DNA of 64,000 nt from Pyxicephalus adspersus (GCF_032062135.1 NC_092866.1:21023407-21087406); one strand, 5' to 3'; positions 47,450-60,750 are shown, counted from the stretch's first letter. Numbers and translations are program-made. Notes: generated by a model from the letters alone, not told the origin.

Positions 47450-47790
47450 GAACTAAACCCTATTTATACTCACCTGTACTCATTTTGTTGCAGGTGCCAC
47501 CATCCTCTTCCTTGTTCTCTTCCTTTGATCCTCAGCAGATTTGATTGCCTGGGCAAGGATGTCATAACTTTCAGTTCATTCAGTCCTGGTATTCACAGGG
47601 AACCAGGGTGTGCTGGGGATACTGGTAACCAACACTAATTTGCACATGCACAGCTCAGAAATTTTGACAGATGAAGAGAGTGATCAGACAGGTAAGAATG
47701 TGTATTGCAGAAGGAACATCACCTGTCCCTTTCTGCAATAAATTCTTGCCTGATCACAAATTTTTAAAATGGTACTTTAGTTTTGCCTTC
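47450..47790. mobile_element. Possible T2-like MITE
   Basis: Starts aagtggaactaaaccct and ends with the inverse-like ggtactttagttttgcc. An internal inverted pair flanks it (tcacctgtactcattt... and the 47690-47750 hairpin with attgcagaagg / cctttctgcaat). TTAA duplications are not evident. Confidence 0.4.
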
Positions 47791-48417
47791 ATCAGGTAGA
47801 GTGGGTGGGGGCAGAATATAATCTGTATTATCTGCCTGTTATTTAAAGCTGCCTGTTTTCGGTAATATCTGTATAATATTCTGACTGAACAAACCCACTT
47901 CAGCTTGGACATGTCCCCAAATGCTTTACTCTGTGCTTGCCACCAATCCTACTCCAAAACGGCATTTCAGAACAATATGGCACAATTATGAAGTTAAAGA
48001 ACTGTTTATTAAGCAAAATGCACTAGGAATACAAATGAGTAAAACAATTTAATGCAAGGTGTTCTTTAAAGAAGAAATCAATTTTTGTTACTATGCATTT
48101 ATTTTGTCTATTTTATTATGACAGCATATGAAATATATGTACTATAATACTGAAACAGCAAATGTAATAATTGTTCAAGAGTAATACTGCAGAACAGGAC
48201 TTCCCTCTGCAGGCCATTCATGAATAGCCACTTGTAAATAACTGTGAATAACTAAAAAGTACAAATATGTATATATGTTGGTTATTCATTGGGGTCACAC
48301 TATTTCTCCAACAATCTTTTTTCCAACACTTGTTGTAATTGCTATGATCATCTCAACTTTAGCACTCATTATACATTTGGTCTGTCATACTAGCCAAGAA
48401 GAATGTATAAACTGCAA

Positions 48418-48763
48418 CAGTGGTCAACAACCTTTCCGACCTCACAAACCACTAAATCCACGGAATCCGGACCACGCATGCGCAGGGAGCAGTGTGGCAC
48501 TCAAAGTGGATAAAAAACTTCCCCCAAGTGACTTCATGATGGCAGAACCCACCCTGTCTCCCATTGCAGGCTCAGACCTGCTTGCTAAACATCCTGGGGG
48601 GACAGTAGCACAGGGCTGTGGATGCAACGAAAGTTGTGTCCATAATCATGTACTACTGTCTCCCCAGGATGTTTATCAAGCAAGTCTAAACCTGCGATGG
48701 GAGAGTGGGTGGGTTGTGTTCATATGGGGGACAGAGCCACGGACCACAGGTTGGTGACCGCTG
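48418..48763. mobile_element. hAT MITE (CAGTGG family)
   Basis: Begins CAGTGGTCAACAACC and ends GGTTGGTGACCGCTG. Target duplication weak (5 of 8). The 160-residue plus-strand open frame 48275-48757 runs through it and is not a gene. Confidence 0.7.
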
Positions 48764-50136
48764 AACTAGAGAAATAGAACACAAACTGACTTCACAATAC
48801 AGAGCACTGCTTGACAGGACCCTAGAGGATCACAACCTGAGTGTAATAAGTGAAGGTGAAATGCAATGTGGAACTATCTGGGGCCCTAATTATGTCCCAA
48901 AAGGTCTAATCTAATCACTGGCCAGTGGGGTTATAAATACTAACTTGCTAACATCAGATCCCTTTGAGACCAGTTGAGCAAGGCTTAAAATTTTGTAAAG
49001 AGTGTAATATCCTACACAAAAATAAGTCCACATCAATTTACAGCTAATGAATAAAAGAGTCACCTTTAAGGAATATTTATTGAAGAAATTAGGCAAAGTT
49101 TAGTACACAAAGATGCCGAATGCCTCTGGATATTTCCTGCAGGCCCAGGCTGAATAGAGACAGATAAGCTGCAGTCCCATGGTTGGATATGGCAGATGCA
49201 AGATAGGCTGAACTGTCTCTGGCTGCTCTGGTCTCCCTGTAAACTCTTACTCTTTTTTGCCCAGTGACAGGGCCAGTGTATCACACCAGTGACTTGTGGC
49301 TGACTGTGGCATTTTAAGCCCGATGGAATAGGGCTGCACAATGGAAAAGGACGCATGGTTCTGGCCTGGGGTGTCTCTCCAGCATAATACTTCTCTCTCT
49401 GGGTTCCTCCAGCAAGCAGCAACAAGCACCTCACTTCCTTCTAGCACAACACCCTTTCATCTAAGCTCCCACTGCTGTGCTGCACAAACTGTCCTCCTAA
49501 GCATAATTTCCTATTCCGTACCACCTCATTCTGTACACTGCACTGTATAATTCGTGTTCCACTCTGCCATATTTTGTATACTGTGCTGTACATTTTCAAT
49601 TTAACAGCACTTTTTTATACATTGTGCTGTATATTTCCTAATTCTCACTTCCCCATTCTGATGCTGCGCTCTACCTTGCCATTTTAACATCACCTCATTC
49701 TGTACTTTTGTAATTTTGTAATAAAAGGGGGGTTACAAATAATATGTGGTCTCATGGGATCTCATGGGTTATGTACATCTTAAAAAATCTTTAGCAGCAA
49801 AATAATTTTGTGAGTGAAGAGACAGTGGCAGATACAATGTGTGCAGTGTGTACAGGGGTTTAGATTTGATTCACCATTGTCCCTTTTAAACTATAGCTAA
49901 TATGTAGAGATGGGGCCCTGGGCAAAAAATGAAGTAGTGGCCCCAATGCAAAGCAATCCAGCTCCCTGTACCCCAGCCATTCTGTCAACTGGGGCCCTGA
50001 GGAAGTAGGGGGGTTGGACAATTGCCCAGTTTGCCCTACCCTAAAACCAGTCTTGCCAAAATACATTGAATTGTAGCCACATCCATCTTTCACTACAGCA
50101 TGATTTCTAGACCATAAATGTTCCATCAGCCAAATA

Positions 50137-50637
50137 CATTAGTTCCCCGGTTACATACAAGATAGGGACTGTAGGTTTTTTCTTATGTTGAATTTGTATG
50201 TAAGTCGGAACCAGTACATTATTTTAATGATTGCAATTAGGAAAGATGTTGGTCTCAACATATTTTTAGGCAGTGTGGTATCAGTTACTGTATAAAGTCC
50301 TCGCTGTGAGTTAATCACAAACAAAGCAAAAAAACAAAAAACTTTATGGAGCCTAGACATTTATGGAGCCTAGACACCTTCTGGAGCTAGCTGTGCTTTG
50401 ATATGCAAAAAGAAACAACTGCAGAGTTTGTCTTGGTCCTTAAGGAGGTTGCAGAAGATCTCATCTCCCTAAGATCACCCACAACCTCAGCTTTGTTTAG
50501 CAAAAGATTTCTTCTGCAAGCCATGCAAACTGCCCCCCCCCCATCAAGCCTCTGTCCTGCACAGAAGGGAGCAGGGAAGCTCTTTGGTATCTAGGAATCG
50601 ACTGAATGTCGGATGTCCTTAACTCGGGGACTACCTG
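50137..50637. mobile_element. pogo/Tigger-like MITE
   Basis: The left end CATTAGTTCCCCGGTTACAT and the right end (reverse complement) CAGGTAGTCCCCGAGTTAAG are inverted partners. The subterminal tgtatgtaagtcggaac is typical of this group. The preceding TA at 50135-50136 and CA after the right end fit a mutated TA duplication. Confidence 0.6.
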
Positions 50638-53600
50638 CATATGTCTTGCACTTCGACAAATTCTGGTAAAAGAGCTGCTACTGGTTTTGTCAGCACATGA
50701 AATTACATTTTTATTATTTACAGATCTAGAGGATTGTCCTTTTATGTCTTAACCACTTTTATTATTATGTTTATTATAGTTGATATGGAATAAATGTATT
50801 GTAGCATTGTGGCTACTTTAAAAAAGTAATCACAAGCAGCAACAGTGGCTTTATTGTTTATTATAGAATTTCACATCTGTTTGTTAGGGTGAAACTGTAA
50901 TTAGCAAAGCACAAGACTGCTAGTGCTGGTCTCCTTAAATAATACCAATGAACTGGCTGTGTCTGTGATAAACCCTATTACACTTTCAATTTAAATCAGC
51001 TAAAGGCAATTCAAATGCGCCAAACCAAAGTTTGATTTCTTGAGAATACAACAGCTTAAGTAGAATAGCTTGCCCCCTGCCAACATGCTATAGAGAAATA
51101 CCCTTGTTCTTGTGTTTAAGCAGTGGTCCCTCTGCAGTGATCTAACATGCCTCCTGTTTTGTTAGGCCTAGAGCTTTGCAAACAATAAAGTCTTTGCTTC
51201 TTGCTAATCGGACAGCTCAAACTGTAAAACATTGCACAGCTTTTGTTTTAATTTATCTGGAATGTATTTAGCTGGGTATACCAGGGCATGTATTTGGGAT
51301 TTACCTGCTTTGAGTAACAGACTGAAAACATGTTGTAAATGAGAATCAGAGTTCCCTATTTCTTTACTGTACATGTTCTGGATCAGCAACTCAGAAAGTA
51401 ATGATGACAAAGCCAAAGTAAAGCAGCCAGAGGACTATAATTTACAAATCGCGTCATTATTTTTTATAACAAAATTCCTTTTAGGGATTCAGTATTTTTT
51501 GTATAGGTATAATAATATAATTAAAACTAAAATAATTTTACTATAACATAGGCTGCCATTCGGTTACCAGATCTCCAATCAAACAGAACAAGTACAATCT
51601 GAACACCACCACGTAAAGCAATCCTCAAGGCCCCTTGTAAATGGAAAAAAATACTTGGAAAGAAGTTTCTGAGCACATGGATCTTCCCACATGGTGCTGC
51701 TACTGTATGAACATAGAAGTTTCTGCGTGTTTACAGACTCTCCTTTTAGGAACAACTGCAATAAACAAAAGCAACTCAGCAAACCATTAAGTTGATTTAA
51801 TAAAGAATTTTTACTGTTGAATTGCAGCATAAATTATTCCCTTGCAAGGGATATTTAACTTAGCTTAGCTAAATTTTGAGAAAAATCACTTTGCAAAGAA
51901 TACTCAATCATGTGTTTATTAATGATTTTAATAAAACCAGTGGGGCCATATTAAAGCATTTTATAAACACTTATAAAGGCTTTCAATAACCCATATTTTG
52001 CATATTTGGCCTTTAAACAGCTGCTTTAAAATGACTTAAAACTCTTACAATTGCCCATTGATGCATCTATGGATGTTACGAAGAGTTTTTAGGCTTTAGG
52101 CATCTGCTTTACATCACCTGTATAAATGCCCATAAATGTGTTCAAGGTAGGTTCAGGTGGTTTAGGCAGTTTCAAAAAACATTGGTATAGACTTTACCTA
52201 AAGTATAGCTGAAGGCTTTTAGTTGACAGTTTAAACAAATATAAAATCTGGTACTATGTGATGCTCAATATTTTATAGAATAATTCAAAATGTTTCCTTT
52301 CCAGTCTGAGCAAATACCTCCTTCTCTTGTGTTACACACACTACAACAAGCTACAGGCTTGTAAATCAGTAGTAAGAATGCTGCGTGTGAGCCCCTCTGA
52401 AACATAATTGTAGTTGAGGCAACTCTGCTCTAAAAGGGAGCAGTGCAGCATTGTTGCCACATCAACTTTTTGAAAATTAGGGTGTGATAATGTCAGGATG
52501 CATGTACTAGCACTAGTACCTAAAGTCTCATTACATGTTGTTGAGCTGCTATTAGGCAATAGGATCATTACTACAGAAATGATCTTGTGATAGGTCACCT
52601 AATTTGAAAAAATAAAGCAGATGCTTGGCCTCAGTTTCAGCATACATCAGTCTATTCTATAATGGATAGATCTACTACTGCAATTTTCTTGCAAAGCCCT
52701 GTTTGAACTAAAAATTTGGGTTGTAGAATAAAAGATGGCAGAATATGAACAGTCCCCACTACTCTGGTTTTTTGTCATTTACCCAAGGAACCCAAGTCCC
52801 TGGATAGCCGAACAGAACATCCTATTTCAGCCAGCATGGAAAGACCAGGGAGTGTTACCTATAACCAATGTTGATACACATACCTGGATATAAACAGGAC
52901 CCCAAAATGGATCATCTGTTAAATATCTTAAGCTTATATCTAAATGGGCTACAAGATATTTTTGGTATGTCATTGGAGTTTCTCTTTACCCACACTTTAT
53001 TTTAATCCAATGGGTTGTACCACCTGCAGATACACAGGGCTCTTGTTTAGGCTATATTTTTATGAACTCCTTTTTGGAGAGTATCACCAGAAGTAGTAGA
53101 GGAGCTAGTGAAATACTTTAAAAATTTGAATTCATATTTTACACTTTAAATTTTTTGGACCTTACCTTGAGAAGGGATATGGACACAGGTAAGGTTTTGT
53201 TTTACAGCTAACTGTAAGGCATATGTATGAATTTCCACACTTGAGACTACAAGTCCTTCCTCTTTTTTGGGAATGTATTGAATTTCCTATAATCACACAC
53301 ATCAATACTAGTAGTGGTTGAATAGTTCTGGCGGGGTCATTTCCGCCTCATAAATAATGTATTGGAATTTGAACGAACTGTCAATGAAAGGTATAGTATG
53401 GCTCAGCCATCAATCAAGCTGCTGGAACTCAAAATATTATTAAAAATCACATCAGTTCCTCCATTACTCCTGGTGATATCCTCCAAACAATAAAAAGATT
53501 GCTGATATACCTACCATAACATAACATACCATACAATCTCTGTGCCATCAGGGTTCAGACTCATGAATATACAAAGCCCCCCAAACAACCCATATAGCTC

Positions 53601-53768
53601 AATAATTTAGAAATGTCTCCTCAGATTATAATATGACATCTGTCTTACTCTCACCAGTTCTTTTAAAAACTGAATAATGGTTTCTTCATCCTGCCACGAA
53701 TCTGTCTTGATTATGATTTAATACACCTAGTACCTGCCAAATGTACTTCTCAAGGTTCCAGTGATAAC

Positions 53769-53848
53769 CAAATGTTACTTTCCCCTCTTTGATTCCCAAT
53801 GCTTAGATAACTGGTGAATATTTCATTGGTCTGCCATATGTATAAAAG
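53769..53848 (+). promoter_or_regulatory. CTRB core promoter: TATA box with a PTF1-like site upstream
   Basis: TATAAAAG at 53841-53848 stands 47 bp before the ATG, as expected for a pancreatic protease gene with a very short 5'UTR. Upstream, an E-box variant CAAATG (53769-53774) and a TTTCCC box (53779-53784) lie one helical turn apart, the arrangement of acinar PTF1 sites. The E-box is not the preferred CACCTG, so the PTF1 call is tentative; the TATA box is firm. Confidence 0.6.
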
Positions 53849-53894
53849 GATTGCTGGGAAATCAGACAGCCTCGCAAATCTTTACTGTAAGAAA

Positions 53895-56800
53895 ATGGCA
53901 CTGTTTGGTCTCCTTTCATTTATAGCACTTGTGAGTGCTACTTACGGTAAGTATTCTGTTAGGCTCTCATTTTCATTGTTTTTTTATTGCTATTTTAACT
54001 TTTTATTGTCCTTAACTTGTTTTTTTTCATGATAAACTTTTTTTTTATATAAAATGCAGTTTGAGAATAATAGCATGTTTAATCCCTCATATCAATTAAC
54101 GTTTACAGCACACGGTCTAAGGAAATCATAGGCATTGTGGGAGTTCCATGTTTTTTGAAAATAGAAATTTAGATAAATGTATTCTACAGCTTTAAAAAAA
54201 ATATTAATCAATAGCGATTCTACCATTAAGGTCCTTGTCCAAGTTCTTCCTTCTACAGGGGACATTGCTTTGACATTCTGTCAACTTTCTTCTGCTTTGC
54301 CACTCTGTCACACAATCTTTTCTTAGGGACTACAAGAGGTCATTTCAACAAACATTAGACAGTCATGGTAAACTGTTATCGCCATTGGAAAACTTTTCCT
54401 AAAATATGCCATGTACCCATTGCTTACATGGCATGACATACATGTAGAAACCTGCCACATAACTAGACCAGAATCTATATTAGATTGCTAAAAGATTAAA
54501 CAAACAATAAAAAAGAAATATATTGCTGTCCTATTTCCAGGAAAATGGATCCATAGATGGGAAAGTACTGCAGAAGATCACATATAGTCATTTAAAAGAT
54601 TTCTTGGAATTTCTAATTATAACCATTTCAAGCGTTAAAAACCATTTCAAGCGCTGTAAAACACCTTACACTTTGCAAATAAACAACTATAATGTCCAGA
54701 AACACTTGAGGCTTTTTACATGATCATTTCATTCTTTTCGTTTTTTTCAACTTATAAACTAAATACAGTAGCATTTAATGTTTTGTCTTGTAGGATGCGG
54801 TAGGCCAGCTATCCAGCCTGTCCTTACCGGATATTCCAGAATTGTGAATGGTGAGGAAGCCATTCCAGGATCCTGGCCATGGCAAGTCTCCCTGCAGGTA
54901 AGACTGCTCTTGGACTACAATTTTTAAATGAATACCATAAACATGGAGTTTTCAGTAAGTTTTGCTTTGTATGCTGCAGTTTTTTGATTTTAAGAACTGT
55001 GGCATGGCTCAATAAATGTAGACCTATTTGCTGATTGGGTATAGTGTTGTGAATAGTCAATGAATTTGCTGATAGTCACAACCCCTGTAATGTCTTGTTA
55101 TACCACTATGGAGCCAGTATTTACAGCCTAAATGTGAATGACAAAGCTGTTGTTTGCTGCTAAATTAAGAAGCAACGATGTTGTATTAGTGTTGTCATCC
55201 CATTACAGAAAGCTGCGTGAGATACAGGTAGGATCAACTGGTATCTGGTTGGTGAAAATAATAATTTCCTGCCTTCCTGTTACAGGACAACACTGGTTTC
55301 CATTTCTGTGGTGGCTCACTGATCAGTAATGAATGGGTTGTTACTGCTGCACACTGTAGTGTGAGGTAAGTGTTTCCTAATGCAAACTTGTGTATATGAC
55401 GTGAAAATTAATTTTAGTTGTTTACTGAAGAGTATTTTAACATTTTGACAAGTTTGTTTTTCCATATATATATGTAATACATATATATGAATAGCTAAAG
55501 ACAAAACAGTTTTTAAGGTTTGAATAGTGGTGAAGGGTTCTGAAACTGTATCAGGTTTTATTTGCTACTTTTGTCCCTTTTACAATCAAAAAGTATCTTC
55601 TCACTTGCAATTAGGTCTACTGGACAGAGAACGGAAGGAAATCTCTCTATTGAGAGAATGGAAGAAAAAGTTTAGTTTTAAGTGTAAAAACTGTCAGATA
55701 AGCCACTAAAGGGTGCACACTGTTTCCAATGAGTCAGTTGACTTGCATTGAGAGATGAAGTAGCAAAGCAAAATCATTGTGTAGCACTGCAAACCAGAAA
55801 TTATAAAGTTAGAAAATTGGAGCCCAAACCCAATTTTGTTGAATCAAGCAATATCAAGCTATATATGCTGCAAAAAACAAATCCAGTCATTTTAGGTAGG
55901 GATTCAAAAAAGTTGAATAAATGGCAGGTGTGTAGGAGGATGTTTTATTGCTAAAATTTTTTTTCCTAAAATAATTGGCTATGTTGTTTGAATAGGGCAG
56001 GGTTGAACTTTTAGGGCCACACAGAAAGCAGTGTGCTGTAGGAGAGGTGTAAGAAAGTAAGCAGAATTCTCATCTGAAAGAATGAAAAGAATCTGAAAGA
56101 ATCTGGCATCCTGAAAGAAAGATGATTCATTTGAATTGTTTATTCCTTTTACGGCAATGTAGTCTTCATCCTCTTTTATTTTGAGTCATGTGAAGCATTT
56201 TGCATTTGCATTTTTATTATGTGGAGAATTCTTAAAATAACTTTCAGGTCTTCAGGGAACCCCAGCTATAAATATTATTTTGACAACTCACAATATATAA
56301 GTGTGGTGGTCAGTAGGAATCATGCCTCTTACATTGCTGGCTATTGGGAAGAATGCTACCCATACAAATGGGCAAAAGTATCAGTGGCTTCAGTTAAACT
56401 AACCTGAGAGTCACAAACTACTCATTGCTTAAAGAACCCCTAGCAACCCTGGAGGAACCCTAGGGTTCCATAGAACCCTGGTTGAGAAAAACTGTCCTAA
56501 AGAGGGAGTAAAGGGTTGTTATTAAATTGCCACATTAAGTGTACATTATCTCCCTTATTAGGCAAGGAAAAGAGTGAGATAACTATGGGAGTATGTGTCA
56601 CAAGACAAAGAGTAAAATGGCCACTTGTATGTATGAGAACAGAAATTCAGGTCAGTGGAGGATTTGGACTCCATGTGCACTGTGAGGGTTGTCATATATC
56701 ATAGAGAAATTGCTTTGGTCTAAGATATGTAGGGCAGGATTGTGTTTGAAATAGTGACAGAAGGGGACCCCAATTGCCAGTCTCTGAAGCCACTCTTTTT

Positions 56801-59800
56801 CAAAGCAGATGTGTCATGTGCTCAATTAAATTAATTATCTTTGGGTGTGCAAATGGTAGAAAGCTCCTCCACCCAAGCAGAGAATATGCAGCGTTAGTCC
56901 TCTAACAAAGGCCTTTTAGGACTTTTCAAGACTTCACAGAGTTTTATTAATTGTATAAATAAAGGTTTTTGTTCACTTTATTAAAGCAAGTGCTAAGCAG
57001 AAAGAGCTCTCCAGTGGCATGCTATTATAAATTGGATGTAAAATTCAGGACAAGGTGTAGGCTTATTTTGCAGCATAAAGCAAAGCGTGGATATTAGTAT
57101 ATACTCTTTGCTACAAGTATGCCCTCAAGCCATGGAAAAACAACTTTCATTCTACCTGTAGTTTAAATCTAGTTCTAGACCCACAAAACAATTTAGAAGT
57201 CCTCAGTTCCTTTTTTTCAGATGTGTTGTGCAAAAGTATTGCTCGATGAGCGTGTACATGATCCATTCTGGTATTGTCCAAAACCTCTCTTTGGTAATGG
57301 GGAACACATAGGACATATAAAAGTATTTTAGTTCTGAAGTTTAAGTTCATTTATTGCTTTCTGCAATACCACCTGAAAATTACCTCTTGCACAAAATGCG
57401 TTTCAATATTTTATTCTGTTTTACAGAACTACACACAAGGTTGTTCTGGGGGAATTTGATCAACGTTCATCTGCTGAGAATATTCAGGTTAAATCTATTG
57501 CCAAGGTACAGTCCATGTTTTGCCTCAGATTCTGTTATTAGTAATTCACTTATATTTTTTCTTGTAGTCTCTGATGTATAACTGACATATAGTAGTAAAG
57601 TTGTTTTTGACCTTCAAAACATGGCTTTATAAAACAATTATATGCCAAATATTCTTTACTTTTCTTTATTCATTTTTATTACTGGTTGGGGGTGTGCATC
57701 TTGTTGATGGGTATACAGGGATGATCTGCATGGCTTTACCCGTAGTTTTGAAATAAGGATTTGCTCCTATTTTTGGATATGTGATGGAATGACACGAGAT
57801 TATGTTCCTTTTTAAAGAGGCTTTACTGTGCTATGCACTGATATGGTTGAGGAACATTTTAATTCTTAGTGTCCTTTCCTACCATAACCGGTATGGGTAT
57901 ATTATGTCATCAATGCTGCCTGAAAAATATAAATTTTGCCAAACATTGGAACGTTGGATGATGAGCTATTATAACCCAACTGGACCTCCCTGGATTCTGC
58001 CCCTTGAGTGGGCGTTAACTATTTTTGAATGATGACTTGTAAAAAATTATATAAAACTTCAGTAATACCTAACCAATTATGCATATTGTACTCTAGGTCT
58101 TCAGGCATCCAAACTACAGCCCATTTACAATCAAGAATGACATCACTCTGATCAAGCTAGCTTCTCCAGTCTCTCTACAACAACAAATATCACCTGTCTG
58201 TATAGCAGAGGCCACGGATAACTTTGAAGGTGGTTTGAGATGTGTCACCACTGGTTGGGGACTGACTGATTCCTCCGGTATGAAAACAAATCTTTGAAAT
58301 TTTAATAAAACCTAAACTGGATTTGGACCCTTCATGAGAAAAACATGTAAATTGCTTTGTTGATCTTATCCTTTAGAAATACTAGTTGTTGCACTGTCAT
58401 TATGGTGTTCTTTCCCCAATAAGGAGTCACCAACCTATGACAAATGTACAAATATGGATATCTGACTCATTTTTAATAATGAGTCAGATATCCATATTTA
58501 TCCAATGAGTCAAAATAAATTAGCTTGTTAGGGTAAACATGATACACTTGGAAAGAAGAAAATTAGCACTTTAATATTTCATCTATAATTTTGAAAGAAC
58601 AATAAAAAGTAATGTTAAATGTCACTTTCTATGTACAGCAAGTCAAACCCCAGCCAGGCTGCAGCAGGTAGCTCTTCCTCTCCTCACTAATACTGAATGC
58701 AAGAAATACTGGGGCAACAAAATTCATGATGTGATGATCTGTGCTGGAGCTGATGGTGCCTCCTCTTGCATGGTGAGCTTACTCTGCATACATTATTATT
58801 GTTATCACTATTATTGTAGATTTATAATATGACAGTATCTTCCATGGCATTTTACAAGTACAGTGATACATATGATTTATATATAGAATTACAAAGCACA
58901 AACAATGGTAATACACACAATACGGAAACATACAGCACTCTGACTGGGAGGTTTGTAACAATATGGCAGGTCAACAAACAACAAAACCATGATATGTTAG
59001 GAATGATTGCCCTGCCCAAGCAAGCTCACTGTATGTTTCTAGGAATGCCATAATTCTCTACTACCTAGGGCCTTTTGCAGTCCTTAACCCTTGTAATACC
59101 GAAATTAATGTTTTTTGGGGGGTAGTAGAGTGGTGTAGTGTAGAATTTCTATTTGTTTGTACTTCCTTCATTAAATATGTTTAGTGGAGACTTCTTCCAT
59201 GTCCTATCTTAGTGACAATGGCCCTGATTTATTGCCTGATATGGGTAGTCCAGCAAACCTGGAATGGATTTCCTAAAAGTCATTAGCTTTTTATTAGCAC
59301 GTTTTCAATCCTGGACCAGATCCATTTCAGGTTTGCTGGATCACCCAGCTTCAGTGATTAAAGTGTATTCTCTCCAGCCTTGGAGAACTTTAATAAATCA
59401 GGGCCATTCTATCACCAGGATAGGAAGACAGGGAAAACAACCAAGAAGCGGGGAATTGTACCTCGCTTCCTGTTCAGATAATAATGTTTTTAACTGGACA
59501 TGAAGCAAGAGAAAGTCTCTCCAATATTTTTAAATCAATGAAAAAACATTAACCAGTAGCTCCAACCCTCTCACATTTATGCAAAACTGCAAACATAAAG
59601 TTTAAGTTATACTTTCAGTTTCAATGCTCATTGTGTTGTTGTTTTTTTAGTTTCTCAATAATGCTTGTTGGACTTTGTAAATTTTAGGGTGACTCAGGTG
59701 GACCTCTGGTGTGCCAGAAGAATGAAAGCTGGACATTGGTTGGCATTGTGTCCTGGGGAAGCTCCACTTGTTCTCCATCATCTCCTGGAGTGTATGCAAG

Positions 59801-59849
59801 AGTCACTGAACTCAGGGACTTCATTGACCAGACTGTTGCTGCCAACTAA
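53895..59849 (+). CDS. CTRB1: Chymotrypsinogen B, complete seven-exon gene (263 aa)
   Basis: Exons are 53895-53946, 54794-54897, 55286-55365, 57427-57505, 58097-58277, 58639-58772 and 59688-59849. The 263 residues equal the family's usual length. A signal peptide (1-18, [18 protein letters not shown]) is followed by Cys19 (Cys1 in chymotrypsin numbering), a 15-residue activation peptide ending Arg33, and the mature N-terminus [19 protein letters not shown]. The catalytic triad is intact: His75 in TAAHC (His57), Asp120 in NDITLIKL (Asp102) and Ser213 in GDSGGP (Ser195). Ser207 (Ser189) with Gly234 and Gly244 (216, 226) marks a chymotrypsin pocket for large aromatic side chains, not a trypsin or elastase pocket. 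The product would be a secreted pancreatic zymogen activated by trypsin cleavage after Arg33. The B-type assignment rests on close match to human CTRB1/2 ([16 protein letters not shown]); a CTRL-like origin cannot be fully excluded. Introns hold a perfect hairpin and a foldback MITE. Confidence 0.97.
56240..56500. mobile_element. Unclassified interspersed repeat, copy 2 of 2, CTRB intron 3
   Basis: Same order of blocks as 24770-25032 (tttcaggtcttcagggaacc ... gaagaatgctacccatac ... cctagggttccatagaac ... gttgagaaaaactgtcct). Confidence 0.5.
58450..58499. repeat. Perfect 21-bp hairpin in CTRB intron 5
   Basis: The arm 58450-58470 is the exact reverse complement of 58479-58499; the loop is 8 bases (58471-58478, ttttaata). 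The stem core is ATGGATATCTGACTCAT. Each arm includes TGACTCA, an AP-1-type site. Confidence 0.9.
59220..59405. mobile_element. Foldback MITE, CTRB intron 6
   Basis: Begins ggccctgatttattg and ends aataaatcagggcca. The inner arms aacctggaatggattt and atccatttcaggtttg pair. Confidence 0.7.
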
Positions 59850-59877
59850 AAATTCTCATGTTTTTCTGCCATTTTCA

Positions 59878-59883
59878 AATAAA
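59878..59883 (+). terminator. CTRB poly(A) signal
   Basis: AATAAA 29 bp after the stop codon, followed by a T-rich stretch from about 59914. The very short 3'UTR is typical of pancreatic serine protease genes. Confidence 0.8.
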
Positions 59884-60083
59884 GAAAAATGAAGTTGTAA
59901 AGCATACCTTGACATTTTTTATTTCCTGTAATTCGTACTGTTTTTTTTTTGGTTGACCAGTTAGAATCTACTATGTTCCAATGTGGATCTGCTGTTTACA
60001 ACAGTGAAAAAAAATACACAAAAGCATAGTTTGGAACATAGGTGCAACAAACAACAAAGCATATAAAATTATGTAGTCTATAG

Positions 60084-60372
60084 CAGTGGTCCCCAACCTT
60101 TTGAAGCTCATGGACCACTAAAAGCACAGACTCTGGACCGTGCATGCACGGGGAATTGTGTGTCACTCAAAGAGGAAGAAACTTCTCCCAGAGTGACGTC
60201 ATGATGCCAGAAGCTGCTCACTCTCCCATCGCAGGTCTGAGCCACAACACGCCCACCGCCCTGAGCCTGCAATGCGTACCGGAAATATGGTCCGCAACTT
60301 TGGCCTGTCTGCATGATGTGCATCCCCCCAAGTAGGGTCCTTATTCTGTACACTGTACACAGGCCAAAGAGG
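60084..60372. mobile_element. hAT MITE (CAGTGG family), right end decayed
   Basis: Begins CAGTGGTCCCCAACC and carries the gtgtcactcaaag and gtgacgtcatgatgccag blocks of the family. The right end is unrecognisable. Confidence 0.65.
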
Positions 60373-60464
60373 TTCATAGTGTATAACATTTATTGCTACA
60401 TACGCAAGGGAGTAGCCTGGAGTACAGCATGTTGTACGGATATAATAGTATAGAGCAGTGTTTC

Positions 60465-60750
60465 TTAAAGCGGACCTAAACTCAAAATTTTTACTTTACA
60501 TAAAAGGGTGAACAACCCTTGCCACCCTTATTTTCCCCTATTTACAGCACACGACCTTGCACCTGCACAGTTCGAGATCAGATGACGTACGAAGAAAAAC
60601 CCGGGAGACCGAAAAAGATGGTGGTGCAGGTGCTTCCTCCGCGCCAGACCAAAGAAAGATACCGGGACGATGCGGGACCCGATCGAAGAAACCTCCTGAT
60701 GGATCGACGGATCTGCAGGATTAAAGGTAAGTGTGATTTTTTTATTTTTA
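60465..60750 (+). mobile_element. T2/Kolobok-like MITE, right end truncated
   Basis: Starts at TTAA (60465-60468) followed by cggacctaaactcaaaattt and the tacataaaagggtgaacaac block. Runs to aaggtaagtgtgatttttt near 60745, where similarity stops. The 169-residue open frame beginning at 60519 reads through it and is not a gene. Confidence 0.65.

Larger units (their letters stand above)
46924..53768. other. Intergenic between SDR copy B and CTRB, no gene seen
   Basis: Apart from the elements listed (47450, 48418, 50137) there is a loosely repeated run at 49440-49700 (variants of ctgtacactgtgctgtat). The rest, about 51-53.7 kb, shows nothing I can name; open frames there are short and lack splice context. 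The segment 44153-45694 likewise has none. Confidence 0.5.

Noticed and set aside
48275..48757. 160-residue plus-strand open frame
   Set aside because: Most of it is a hAT MITE copy; no coding pattern.
52760..53430. Possible LINE ORF2 traces on the plus strand (for example A-E-Q-N-I-L-F-Q-P-A-W-K)
   Set aside because: A few motifs recall L1/Tx1 ORF2, but the frame breaks repeatedly and no diagnostic motif could be read with confidence.
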